From the NCBI GenBank assembly GCA_938002965.1, contig CALKZY010000057.1, positions 1-49,489 on the forward strand: a stretch of DNA of 49,489 nt, read 5' to 3'. Position 1 is the first letter of the stretch, and each line of letters begins with the position of its first letter. The DNA comes from an uncultured Acidimicrobiales bacterium. GTDB taxonomy: Bacteria > Actinomycetota > Acidimicrobiia > Acidimicrobiales > SZUA-35. Below, piece after piece: positions 30,385 through 38,860 of this stretch. The notes below the pieces were generated by a model that was not told the DNA's origin, did no database searches, and worked only from the letters and a program-made list of their open reading frames with translations. The position numbers were made by a program, and so were the translations under genes.

Positions 30385-31764
30385 ATGAGACCACTACATA
30401 CAACCATCCGTCAACGCCAGCGTCTAGGTGTGGCTGTCGCTCTCGCTGTCGCGGCCGTGCTGAGTGTCCTATTCGTCGCCCCGGCGTCGGCCGACGTCAC
30501 CTGGTTTTGGACTGAGGTAGGAACGACCGGTCTTGACTCTGGTCAGCGTTTCGATGCGGTTGAAGACCGGGACCAGTCGGGAACCGAAGATACGTGGACC
30601 AACTACGTCGAGTTTCTTTCCGGACCTGCCGGTCACCGCTCGGTCTTCTTGATGGACCCGGTCGGCTCGGGCGACACGTTGACGATCAACATCAACTATC
30701 GGGGACCGGCTGGGTCGGACATACGTTGGAACATGTATCTGGTCGATCAGACCAACCAGTACTGGGTTGACGTGCTCGACAACCAGGGGCTGCCCGGTTG
30801 GGTGTGGGCGGCCACGTCGACTTCAGTTGCCGACGCCAATCGCTTCCTCGACGCTGACGGTCGTATCGTCGTTGTCTGGCAGACTGCTGACACCACCGAT
30901 GCCAGTCAGCTCGATCACTTGAAGCTATCGCTCAGCGGCGATGCGACACCACCACCGCCACCACCGCCACCGCCACCGCCTCCGACACCGCCACCTCCTC
31001 CACCAAACCCTCCCACACCGCCGGGGTCGGCGGTCGAACTGCCGCCCACCGACACGCTTTGGGACTATCAAATCGGTGCCCCCTATACGCCTGCTCCTGG
31101 GGTTGGTGTGGTGTCAAGGGATTGGTTTGACGCCGAGGCCGAACCCGGGCTCTACAACATCTGCTACGTCAACGCCTTCCAGGCCCAACCCAGTGGTTCA
31201 AGCGACGACCTAACCCGGGCCGACCTGCTCGAGAACTGGCCGACCGACGCTCTGCTCGGTGTTCGCGACGAAGGGTGGGATGAAGAAGTCATCGACATCC
31301 GATCCGACTACAGCCGTCAGGTGGCGTTCAACCACGTCACCCAGATGATCGACACCTGCGCAGCAAAAGGCTTCGACGCCGTCGAATTCGACAACCTCGA
31401 TACCTACTTCCGGTTCGGGCAGTTTCTGACAGCGGATCAGGCAATCACCTATGCCAGAATGCTGAATGACTACAGCCACGAGCAGGGTTTGGCGACAGCA
31501 CAGAAGAACTCAGCCGAGTTGATCACCGCCGGTCTACACGGTGCCGCCGACTTCGACTTCGCCCTAGTCGAGCAGTGCAGCCACTTCAACGAGTGCAGCG
31601 TCTTCGCCGATGCCTACGACGGCCGTGTGCTGGCCGTCGAGTACAAACGACAGGCGTTCTACGACGGGTGCTCCAATCCGCTGTCGGACTTCCCGTTTGT
31701 CCTGGTTGACGACCCTAGCGAAAGTCCTCGGGTTGACCCTGATGTGCCACGCGACTACTGCTGA
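30385..31764 (+). CDS. Secreted GH114 endo-alpha-1,4-polygalactosaminidase-like
   Basis: The 459-residue protein starts at ATG 30385 (the upstream frame has no signal). It has a signal peptide (LGVAVALAVAAVLSVLFVAPASA), an N-terminal beta domain (about 32-170), a polyproline linker (about 185-215) and a GH114-type TIM barrel. The barrel begins LWDYQIGAPYTPAPGVGVVSRDWFD, followed by YNICYVNAFQAQP, GFDAVEFDNLD (acidic catalytic candidates) and AQKNSAEL. GH114 enzymes cut alpha-1,4-galactosamine polymers, the kind found in Pel-type biofilm matrix. It is likely secreted. Confidence 0.82.
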   Translation: MRPLHTTIRQRQRLGVAVALAVAAVLSVLFVAPASADVTWFWTEVGTTGLDSGQRFDAVEDRDQSGTEDTWTNYVEFLSGPAGHRSVFLMDPVGSGDTLTININYRGPAGSDIRWNMYLVDQTNQYWVDVLDNQGLPGWVWAATSTSVADANRFLDADGRIVVVWQTADTTDASQLDHLKLSLSGDATPPPPPPPPPPPPTPPPPPPNPPTPPGSAVELPPTDTLWDYQIGAPYTPAPGVGVVSRDWFDAEAEPGLYNICYVNAFQAQPSGSSDDLTRADLLENWPTDALLGVRDEGWDEEVIDIRSDYSRQVAFNHVTQMIDTCAAKGFDAVEFDNLDTYFRFGQFLTADQAITYARMLNDYSHEQGLATAQKNSAELITAGLHGAADFDFALVEQCSHFNECSVFADAYDGRVLAVEYKRQAFYDGCSNPLSDFPFVLVDDPSESPRVDPDVPRDYC

Positions 31765-31827
31765 TGTCAGCTGACCGGCATGACGCCAGCATTCGAGCCG
31801 TTGACCTCGGCTCCGTAGACTAGGTCG

Positions 31828-32526
31828 ATGCGAGTCCTCGTACTCGAAGACGACCGAGACATCGGTCCAGCCGTAGTCCGCTTCCTCCGGGAGGCGGGCT
31901 ACGCCGTCGATCTCGCCGTCAAGTGTCTGGAGGCCGACGAGCGAATGGCCGTCAACGACTACGATGCCCTTGTGCTTGATCGGTGTCTGCCTGACGGCGA
32001 CGCCATTGACCTTGTTCGCCGGTATCGAACCGGTGGACGATCCACCCCGGCGTTGTTCCTGACAGCCCTCGATGCTGTCACCGACCGGGTGGCCGGGTTG
32101 GCAGCTGGTGCCGATGACTATCTCATCAAGCCGTTTGCCATGGAGGAGTTGGTAGCCAGGGTTCACGCCCTTACTCGCCGTCGAGACACCGAAGCCGAGC
32201 TCATCTTGACCTTCGACGACATAGCGTTGGAACCGGATCGCCTTGTCGCCACCCGTGGTGGTTCCGACCTTGGGCTCACGGTAAAAGAATTCGCCGTTCT
32301 GCGTTATCTCGTTTCCAACTCCGAACGGATCGTCACCCGCACCGAACTCATCGAGCACTGCTGGGACGAGTTCGCCGAACCCATGTCCAACGTGGTTGAT
32401 GTCAAGATCGCCCAGCTCCGTCGAAAGTTGGGCGAGCCGACGATTCTGCGAACTGTTCGCGGCGCAGGCTACGTGTTGGGCGAGCGGGAAGAAGGTACTA
32501 ACGACCCGACAAGGAGGCGGGGGTGA
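31828..32526 (+). CDS. OmpR-family response regulator
   Basis: The 232-residue protein has a receiver domain with acidic pocket (LEDDRD), phospho-acceptor D in ALVLDRCLPDG (about 51) and K in LIKPFAMEE. It also has a Trans_reg_C winged helix (LTVKEFAVLRYLVSN...VTRTELIEHCWDE...VVDVKIAQLRRKLG...TVRGAGYVLG). It is translationally coupled to the sensor kinase by a GTGA overlap. The target genes are not evident. Confidence 0.92.
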   Translation: MRVLVLEDDRDIGPAVVRFLREAGYAVDLAVKCLEADERMAVNDYDALVLDRCLPDGDAIDLVRRYRTGGRSTPALFLTALDAVTDRVAGLAAGADDYLIKPFAMEELVARVHALTRRRDTEAELILTFDDIALEPDRLVATRGGSDLGLTVKEFAVLRYLVSNSERIVTRTELIEHCWDEFAEPMSNVVDVKIAQLRRKLGEPTILRTVRGAGYVLGEREEGTNDPTRRRG

Positions 32527-33815
32527 GAGCGATAACGGCGACAGCCCGGTTGCGTTCCACTCGTAGCAGGCTGACGATGCTCATCGCCTCAGTCGCCGCC
32601 GTCGGGTTGGGAGTTCTGGCCCTGGTGGCCACTGTGGTCGACGCCCGATCACGGACTGATGAAGCGGCCGTTTACCGTCAAGGGCTGGCATCTCGTTTGG
32701 CCGCCCTGGTCTACCCCGATGACTCGGGCACCTGGATCATCGATGGCATCATCGATGATGCAGCCTGGCAGGCGGCCGATGCTGTACTGGTGGCCGACCG
32801 CTCTGGGGACGTTCTCTACCAGTCAGCCGGCATCGAAGGTTTCTCCGACTTGCTGACCGCCGGGGTGAACGACGCAGGTGAGGTCGGAACGCAAGGAACA
32901 CTGGCGGTCGACGGAGCGTCTGTTGAGGCCGCTGCCGCCCCGTACTGGGATTTCGATCAGATCGAGGGGGCGGTTTTGGTGGCCTGGGAACCGGAACCAG
33001 TGGGTGGCCAGCTGCGCCTACCGGTGTTGGTATGGTCGGCCGCCGTCGGCCTCACGGTGCTGTCGGCGCTCGGCGCGTGGATTGGTGCTGGTCGGCTCAT
33101 TGAACCGGTCGGCGAGGCGCTGGATCGAGAGGAGCGGTTCCTGTCGACCGCGGCTCACGATCTTCGCACCCCTCTCGGTAAGGTCCGCGCCCTGGCCGAG
33201 TCGGCCATCAGTACGTCCAGCCGACTCGAACCGGGAGAGACTACCCATCAACTTCAGGGTGAGCTACGCCGTCTAGTGGCCGTGGCCGACGAGGCGTCGA
33301 GCAGCGCCAACGATCTTCTCTTGGCCGGCCGGATCGATGCCGCCCAACTGCAGATGAGACAGGAGTCGGTTCGCCTCGATCAGCTAGTCGCCAGGTTCGA
33401 ATCAGCAATCGCCAACTTGGCAGTTGGCACCGAGGGGCCGGTAGAAGTGACGGGCGACGAGCTCCTACTTCGTCATGCCATCGGCAATGTGTTGAACAAC
33501 GCGGTGCAACACGGCCGTTCGCCGAGCGGCCCAAGCCTGGTCGAGGCATCCGTTTCGATCCGTGGAAAGGCAGCGGTCGTAACCGTCTCAGACAACGGTT
33601 CCGGACTGGCATCGAACAAACCCGCAGACCTCTTCGAGCGGTACGCCGAGGGGTCCGGTCGGTCCGGGAACGGTAACGGGCTCGGTTTGTGGATCACCCG
33701 AACCATTGTCGAAGGACATGGAGGTTCGGTTCGCGCGTTTGACAACACCTCAGAACCGGGCGCAACGTTCGAGTTGAGGCTGCCCCTGTTGCCCAACAGG
33801 GCTGCTCACGAATAG
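32523..33815 (+). CDS. Sensor histidine kinase
   Basis: The 430-residue protein starts at GTG 32523. It has two membrane helices (about 15-38 and 163-183) flanking an extracytoplasmic sensor region of about 120 residues, then a very short linker in place of a full HAMP domain. H-box FLSTAAHDLRTPLGK, N-box HAIGNVLNNAVQHG, G1 VSDNGSGL and G2 GNGLGLWIT are all present. It phosphorylates the response regulator encoded just upstream. The signal is unknown. Its end overlaps the convergent acyl-CoA dehydrogenase by 10 nt. Confidence 0.9.
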   Translation: MRAITATARLRSTRSRLTMLIASVAAVGLGVLALVATVVDARSRTDEAAVYRQGLASRLAALVYPDDSGTWIIDGIIDDAAWQAADAVLVADRSGDVLYQSAGIEGFSDLLTAGVNDAGEVGTQGTLAVDGASVEAAAAPYWDFDQIEGAVLVAWEPEPVGGQLRLPVLVWSAAVGLTVLSALGAWIGAGRLIEPVGEALDREERFLSTAAHDLRTPLGKVRALAESAISTSSRLEPGETTHQLQGELRRLVAVADEASSSANDLLLAGRIDAAQLQMRQESVRLDQLVARFESAIANLAVGTEGPVEVTGDELLLRHAIGNVLNNAVQHGRSPSGPSLVEASVSIRGKAAVVTVSDNGSGLASNKPADLFERYAEGSGRSGNGNGLGLWITRTIVEGHGGSVRAFDNTSEPGATFELRLPLLPNRAAHE

Positions 33816-35062
33816 GCCGACTGGCTTTCTTTCCATGAGCCCCCATCGGCTCGGGGTTCCTTGGGCAGTCCAAGTACCCGCTCACCAATGATGTTCTTCT
33901 GTACCTCGGACGTTCCGGCGTAGATCGTGCCGGGTCGGGCGATAAGGAACGAGTCGACCCAGTTGGGAACCGTATTCGGAGTGCCGATTGGGGGAGGCCC
34001 TAGCCCGCTGACGTCGCCGTGCCCGAAACCTACCGTGGCGTCCGGGCCTGCCACCTTCATAGCGGCTTCAGTGACGCGCTTGTGATAGTCGCTCCACTGG
34101 AGTTTTGTGATGGACGACTCCGGCCCCGGTGCGTCTCCTCGTAGCCGCCGGGTGAGTGCCTGGTAACCCTGCCACTTCATAATCTCAACTGTGGTGTGGA
34201 ACCGGGCGATGTCTTGGCGGGTAGTGGCGTCGTCGATCTTGCCGTAGCAGCGGGCCAGGTCGATGAAGTTGTTCAGCTCGGCCCGGAAAGGCAGCGAAAG
34301 CACGGTGGCCCGTACGCCGCGCTCGAATCCGAGCAAGGTGTTGGCGACCGCCCAGCCGTTGTTGGTGCCGCCCAGAACATTGTCTTTATGGCAGCGGGCG
34401 TCGCTGTAGAACACTTCGCAGAAGTGGTCTTTCCGTCCGATATTGGTTATGGGTCGAACCTCAATGCCAGGCTGGTCCATCGGTACAAGCATGAACGAGA
34501 TGCCTTTGTGTTTTGGCACGTCCGGGTCGGTGCGGCACAACGTGAAGATCATGTTGGCGTGCATGCCGGCACTAGTCCAGATCTTCTGACCGTTCAGGAT
34601 CCACTCGTCACCGTCGAGATCAGCCTTGCAGCCAAGGTTGGCCAGGTCGGAGCCACTGTTGGGTTCGCTGTAGCCCTGGCACCACACGTCGGAGCCGTCG
34701 AGGATGCGGGGCAGGTAATGTTGCTTTTGCTCTTCGCTTCCCCAGTGAAGGATGGTGTTGCCCACCATGCCGATGCTGAAGCCGTCGTTGCTTCCCATGG
34801 TGGGAACGCCTCGCCGGGCGAACTCCTCGTTGAGGATGACATTTTCGATGCTGGACAGCCCGGCGCCGCCGTACTCCTTCGGCCAGTTGGCTGCGAGCAA
34901 GTTGGCGTCGCTCAGTGTCTCCCGCCATTGTTTCTGCCACTGATGTCGCTCGTCGGCAGGTACTGCCCCGATGCCTTGCCACTCCGACGGCAGATGCTCG
35001 TCGAGAAAGTGCTTCATCTGCTGACGGTAGGCCTCGGTGTCGGCCGGGTAGGTGGGATCCAT
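33806..35062 (-). CDS. Acyl-CoA dehydrogenase
   Basis: The 418-residue protein is full length. It has N-terminal helices (EAYRQQMKHFLDEHLPSEW), the middle beta domain with QGYSEPNSGSDLANL and WILNGQKIWTSAGMHANMIF, and C-terminal helices ending GTIYAGTSEVQKNIIGERVLGLPKEPRA, where the FAD-binding Q..T.E..K.II pattern is clear. It removes two hydrogens from an acyl-CoA using FAD. The catalytic Glu cannot be placed surely; the sequence resembles the FadE-type long-chain or steroid side-chain enzymes of actinobacteria. A hairpin separates it from the downstream end of the YncE-like gene. Confidence 0.9.
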   Translation of the reverse strand: MDPTYPADTEAYRQQMKHFLDEHLPSEWQGIGAVPADERHQWQKQWRETLSDANLLAANWPKEYGGAGLSSIENVILNEEFARRGVPTMGSNDGFSIGMVGNTILHWGSEEQKQHYLPRILDGSDVWCQGYSEPNSGSDLANLGCKADLDGDEWILNGQKIWTSAGMHANMIFTLCRTDPDVPKHKGISFMLVPMDQPGIEVRPITNIGRKDHFCEVFYSDARCHKDNVLGGTNNGWAVANTLLGFERGVRATVLSLPFRAELNNFIDLARCYGKIDDATTRQDIARFHTTVEIMKWQGYQALTRRLRGDAPGPESSITKLQWSDYHKRVTEAAMKVAGPDATVGFGHGDVSGLGPPPIGTPNTVPNWVDSFLIARPGTIYAGTSEVQKNIIGERVLGLPKEPRADGGSWKESQSAYS

Positions 35063-35108
35063 ACCGGCGATTGTAGATTGTCGAGTCGTTGCCTGTTAAA
35101 TGGCCACC

Positions 35109-35137
35109 CCTCCGAGGTGGGAACCCCACCCCGGAGG
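35109..35137. terminator. Strong hairpin, probable terminator of the YncE-like gene
   Basis: CCTCCGAGGTGGG and CCCACCCCGGAGG pair around AAC with only one mismatch position. It lies 29 bp past the stop of the minus-strand gene at 35166. There is no clear U-tract on either strand. Confidence 0.5.
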
Positions 35138-35165
35138 AGACGAATGTTGGTTGAGTAGCGAGGGT

Positions 35166-36227
35166 TTACCGTTCGACGACGGCCAGGCCGAACGGATTGG
35201 TTCCGGCCTCCACTACTGTTTGCTCGCCCGACTGGGCGTCGATGATGGTCACCTCGGAGGCGGTCATCCCGGAATGGGTGATGAACACCGTGCCTGCGGC
35301 GTCTACGGCAACGTTGTGTGGAACGGCCACTGTTGTGTCAACTGGATCGACTGTTTGATGCAGGCTTGGGCCCCGGAGTTGCCATAGGGCGTCGTCACCG
35401 CCACCGGCGATATTGGTCACGAATACGTCGTTGGATCGGGTCACGAAGATGCCGTGGGCGGCAGGAACCTCGGTCTGGGACATCAGTCGCAAGGTGGACG
35501 CCACATACGTCGACACCTGACTGGCGTCCTGTGAGGCCACATACAAACGCCCATTGCGAACGAACAGGTGGGGGTCGCCACCAACTGTGATCCGGCCTGT
35601 CAACTCGCGAGTCTTCGTGGAGTACTGAAGTACTTCGCCGGTTCCATCGTCGAGTCCGAGAACCGACACGAAGGCCTGATTGCCCTCGACGAACACATCG
35701 TGAGTGACGCCGCCTCGATCAATCAGGTCCGAGGGGACGGCGAAGGTGTCCACCGCGGTGAGTGTGTCTGTGTCGACGACGGTTACTGTGCCGGCCGCTG
35801 TTCCAACCACCCACAGTTGGTTGCGACTGGAGTCGAGCCATTGGTGGAAGACCCCGGCCCCGACCGAGACCGACCCGACGATCTCAAAGGTGGTGTCGTC
35901 GAGTGCCACGATAGAGCTGGATGCCCGATCGCCGACGAGAACAGTGCCGTTGCGGTCATCGTGACTCACGTACATCGGTTCGGCGTCGCCGGGAAGGTCG
36001 ACATCGATGGCTGAAGAGTCGCCCGAATCAATCACCGACACTGTGCCCGAGCCTCGATTGGCCACAACGAGAAGCGACGAAGAATCGGGCTTGGCCGTCG
36101 CCGGCGAAGCCAGAGTTACGAGAAGAGCGGCGACGAGGAGGAACGCGCCGACTATCGAACGAGTTCGATGGGCGATGCGATCTTGGAACATCGGCTGTTG
36201 CGAGACTGCCGAGTTGATCTTGTTCAT
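35166..36227 (-). CDS. Secreted YncE-like beta-propeller protein
   Basis: The 353-residue protein has a long signal peptide (about 1-45, IVGAFLLVAALLVTLASPATA) and about seven propeller blades with repeated LLVVANRGSGTVSVID-, VWVVGTAAGTVTVVDTDTLT-type units. No lipobox or membrane anchor is seen, so it is likely exported. YncE-like proteins bind DNA, metals or other ligands; no specific function can be given. It is related in fold to 28564-29955 but lacks its anchor and acidic spacer. Confidence 0.75.
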   Translation of the reverse strand: MNKINSAVSQQPMFQDRIAHRTRSIVGAFLLVAALLVTLASPATAKPDSSSLLVVANRGSGTVSVIDSGDSSAIDVDLPGDAEPMYVSHDDRNGTVLVGDRASSSIVALDDTTFEIVGSVSVGAGVFHQWLDSSRNQLWVVGTAAGTVTVVDTDTLTAVDTFAVPSDLIDRGGVTHDVFVEGNQAFVSVLGLDDGTGEVLQYSTKTRELTGRITVGGDPHLFVRNGRLYVASQDASQVSTYVASTLRLMSQTEVPAAHGIFVTRSNDVFVTNIAGGGDDALWQLRGPSLHQTVDPVDTTVAVPHNVAVDAAGTVFITHSGMTASEVTIIDAQSGEQTVVEAGTNPFGLAVVER

Positions 36228-36400
36228 ACGGGATTCTTTGACATGCTGGTGTTACTACAGTGACGACACTTCCGCAGCGGTCAGCTGAAGTCCAGCCTTC
36301 AGGGCAAAGTTGTCACGTTGTTTAGATTGGGTCTGGACGCCCGAGGTCTGACTGCCTCGCGGGTTTGTGGGTCGAGCGAATGAAATGCTTCACTGGCGCC

Positions 36401-37906
36401 ATGACGCAGTCATCCGGTTCCCTTGAGGCCACAGCTGTAGACGACCCCTCGTTTGCCGCCCGCTTCGCTCAGCTTGCCGCCGTACAGCCCGATCAGCCAG
36501 CCATCACCATGAACGACCGGTCGATCACCTTCGCCGACTTGGACGTCCGCGCCGAACTGGTCGCTCACCTCATGCTTGACCTCGACGTCAAACCCGGTGA
36601 CTTCGTCACCATCGCCGAACCCAACACGCCGGAGTTCTTGGTCGCCGGGGTGGCGTGCTGGAAGATCGGAGCCATTCCCCAGCCGGTGTCGTCGCGACTG
36701 CCGGGCCTTGAGTTAGATCAGATCGTCAACCTGGCCGACTCGTCGCTGGTGATCGGCGCTGACGTTGAAGGCCGAACGTGCCTTGCTTCCGGATACGTTG
36801 CCCCCGCCCGGTGCGGGGTCAGCCTTAGCGATCGTCTTGAAGCCAGCGCAGGCGATGTCGTGTCGCCAGCGTGGAAAGCACCTACGTCAGGGGGCTCGAC
36901 CGGTCGACCAAAGCTGATCGTCTCCGGTGACCCGTCGCTGTATCGGCCAAACCTGGCCGGATTGGGAGAGGTCATCGGGGCTGTCGCCGGAGAGACCATG
37001 GTTGTGCCCGGCCCGCTCTACCACAACGGTCCATTCATTTGGGCCTACCTAACCTTGCTGGCCGGTGGCAATGTAGAGCTGCTGCCCCGCTTCGATGCCG
37101 AAGCCACACTGGCCGCAATCCAAGACACTAAGGCGTCAGCCATCTACCTGGTCCCCACCATGATGCAGCGAATCTGGAAGCTGCCGGATGACATCAAATT
37201 CAACTACGACCTTTCGTCGCTCAAGATTGCTTTCCACCTGGCCGAACCATGCCCTCCGTGGCTCAAAGACGAGTGGCTTGAGTGGCTGGGGCCTGATGTG
37301 CTGTTCGAGCTGTATGGGGGAACCGAAGGACAGATGTTCACAGTCATCTCCGGGCGAGAGTGGCTGGAACACAGAGGGTCAGTCGGCCAGCCCATGTCCG
37401 GCGAGGTCAAGATATGCGACGCCGACGGAAACGACCTGGGTCCCGGCGAAGAAGGAGAGGTATGGATGCGTTCTGTCGATCGCGACAGCCCCACCTACAC
37501 CTACATCGGTGACTCCACCGAGTCCCGCGATGGATGGGAGTGTCTGGGGGATATCGGGTGGATGGACGCCGACGGATATGTCTACTTAGGCGACCGACGC
37601 AAAGACATGATTCTCGTCGGAGGAGCCAATATTTACCCGGCTGAAGTCGAGGCCGCCATCGGCTCGCACCCCGAGGTGTTGTCGTCGGCGGCGATTGGGT
37701 TGCCGGACGAAGACAAGGGCAATCGCATCCACGCCATTGTCCAGCGGGCACCAGGCTCCAACCTTGATGAACGACAGCTGCTGGCCCACTTGGCCGAACG
37801 ACTCGTCACCTACAAGTTGCCCCGATCAGTCGAGTGGTCCGAGTCCTCGCTGCGCGACGATGCCGGCAAGGTCCGCCGAGCGGCGCTCCAAGCCGAACGG
37901 GCTTAG
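36401..37906 (+). CDS. AMP-dependent acyl-CoA ligase
   Basis: The 501-residue protein starts at ATG 36401. It has the P-loop-like AMP-binding motif TSGGSTGRPKLIV (about 165-177), ELYGGTEGQ (A5), GDIGWMDADGYVYLGDRRKDMILVGGANIYPAEVE (A7-A8 hinge) and the C-terminal catalytic Lys region (DDAGKVRR). It activates a carboxylic acid to acyl-AMP and then acyl-CoA. The HLAEPCPPWLKDEW and PGPLYHNGPF segments resemble fatty-acid or bile-acid-type ligases. It could feed the acyl-CoA dehydrogenase nearby. Confidence 0.9.
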   Translation: MTQSSGSLEATAVDDPSFAARFAQLAAVQPDQPAITMNDRSITFADLDVRAELVAHLMLDLDVKPGDFVTIAEPNTPEFLVAGVACWKIGAIPQPVSSRLPGLELDQIVNLADSSLVIGADVEGRTCLASGYVAPARCGVSLSDRLEASAGDVVSPAWKAPTSGGSTGRPKLIVSGDPSLYRPNLAGLGEVIGAVAGETMVVPGPLYHNGPFIWAYLTLLAGGNVELLPRFDAEATLAAIQDTKASAIYLVPTMMQRIWKLPDDIKFNYDLSSLKIAFHLAEPCPPWLKDEWLEWLGPDVLFELYGGTEGQMFTVISGREWLEHRGSVGQPMSGEVKICDADGNDLGPGEEGEVWMRSVDRDSPTYTYIGDSTESRDGWECLGDIGWMDADGYVYLGDRRKDMILVGGANIYPAEVEAAIGSHPEVLSSAAIGLPDEDKGNRIHAIVQRAPGSNLDERQLLAHLAERLVTYKLPRSVEWSESSLRDDAGKVRRAALQAERA

Positions 37907-37953
37907 ACAGCCCCCAGGTTGATAGGGCACAGCGGCCCGATAGGCCAGCGGTC

Positions 37954-38061
37954 ATGAACGGCACCTACCATCACCTGGACCTGATGGCCAAGGGTCGCGA
38001 TGAAGGCGAGCCTGACTGGTCTATGCAGTGGCTACACCGCCGCGACGCCTACCCCGATTGA
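37954..38061 (+). CDS. Possible 35-residue small protein
   Basis: MNGTYHHLDLMAKGRDEGE is the start of a 35-residue frame that follows the ligase gene and ends 5 bp before the convergent hydrolase stop. It is charged, with no hydrophobic segment. There is no clear Shine-Dalgarno and no family; it could be chance. Confidence 0.2.
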   Translation: MNGTYHHLDLMAKGRDEGEPDWSMQWLHRRDAYPD

Positions 38062-38065
38062 TTCC

Positions 38066-38860
38066 CTACCCGGCGGCTTCCCACATCTGATCCAATTCGG
38101 CCTGCAGTCTTGCCCACGCCGGTCCGTCGGGTTCGATGATGCCGAAGTGGTCGACGTCGGCCAGGTGTTCAACTGGGACCCCGGCTTCAACGGCCGCCAA
38201 GGCGTGACCCGGCCCGATGGTGGTGTCGTCTGCCCCGTGGAGCACGACCACGCGGTCGGGGTCGAGGGCGGGTGCGGCCTCCCGGTAGCGGTCAGGCACG
38301 TCGACCTCCAGTCCACCGAGTAACTCAGCAGCGCTGTCGACAAGACTCAGGTCGACAATGGGGGCCAATCCGATTGCTCCGACCGGCTTGATTGCCGCAT
38401 CGTCTCGCCCCAGAGACCACAACGCCAAGTGGCCACCTGAGGAGTGTCCGATCAAGACGACTTGAGCCGGATCGACCGGATGGCTGTCTGCCAAGCGGGC
38501 CACGTGGTCAACTGCACTGCCGACATCATCGAAGGTGGTGGGCCACCCGCCTCGGCCTCCAACCCGGCGAAACTCGATGTTCCACACGGCATAGCCTTCC
38601 GCCGAAAGCGTCTCGCCTAGAGGGCTCATCAATGTGTAGTCCCACGGCTCTTTCCAGAAGCCTCCGTGAAGGAGCACCACCACCGGGGCTAGCTGCTGGT
38701 CGCTTGCCCGGCTCGGCATGGTGAGCCAACCGAATTGGGCCGGGTCGTCGCCGTAGCGTAGCTGTTGGGGCCCCGGCGGATCCGGGTCGCCGGTGCCGCA
38801 GGCCGAGACCAATACCAGCGCAGCCGCAAGCATTGTGGCCGAGGTCGTTCGTTTTCTCAC
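38066..38860 (-). CDS. Lipoprotein alpha/beta hydrolase
   Basis: The 264-residue protein starts at GTG 38860. The lipobox LVSAC (Cys about 21) marks a lipoprotein. The hydrolase fold shows VVVLLHGGFWKEPW (oxyanion HGGxW as in BD-FAE/carboxylesterases), nucleophile GHSSGG, acid in LHGADDTTI and His in DVDHFGI. It is probably an esterase or peptidase anchored outside the membrane. Its start overlaps the photolyase stop by 4 nt (GTGA), so the two are co-translated although their roles seem unrelated. Confidence 0.82.
   Translation of the reverse strand: MRKRTTSATMLAAALVLVSACGTGDPDPPGPQQLRYGDDPAQFGWLTMPSRASDQQLAPVVVLLHGGFWKEPWDYTLMSPLGETLSAEGYAVWNIEFRRVGGRGGWPTTFDDVGSAVDHVARLADSHPVDPAQVVLIGHSSGGHLALWSLGRDDAAIKPVGAIGLAPIVDLSLVDSAAELLGGLEVDVPDRYREAAPALDPDRVVVLHGADDTTIGPGHALAAVEAGVPVEHLADVDHFGIIEPDGPAWARLQAELDQMWEAAG

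Noticed and set aside
31564..32358. Minus-strand frame of 264 residues across the GH114 end and response regulator
   Set aside because: It spans two real genes on the other strand and has no recognisable motif.
34196..35158. Plus-strand frame of 320 residues opposite the acyl-CoA dehydrogenase
   Set aside because: It is the shadow of a well-conserved dehydrogenase; no domain or ribosome-binding site.
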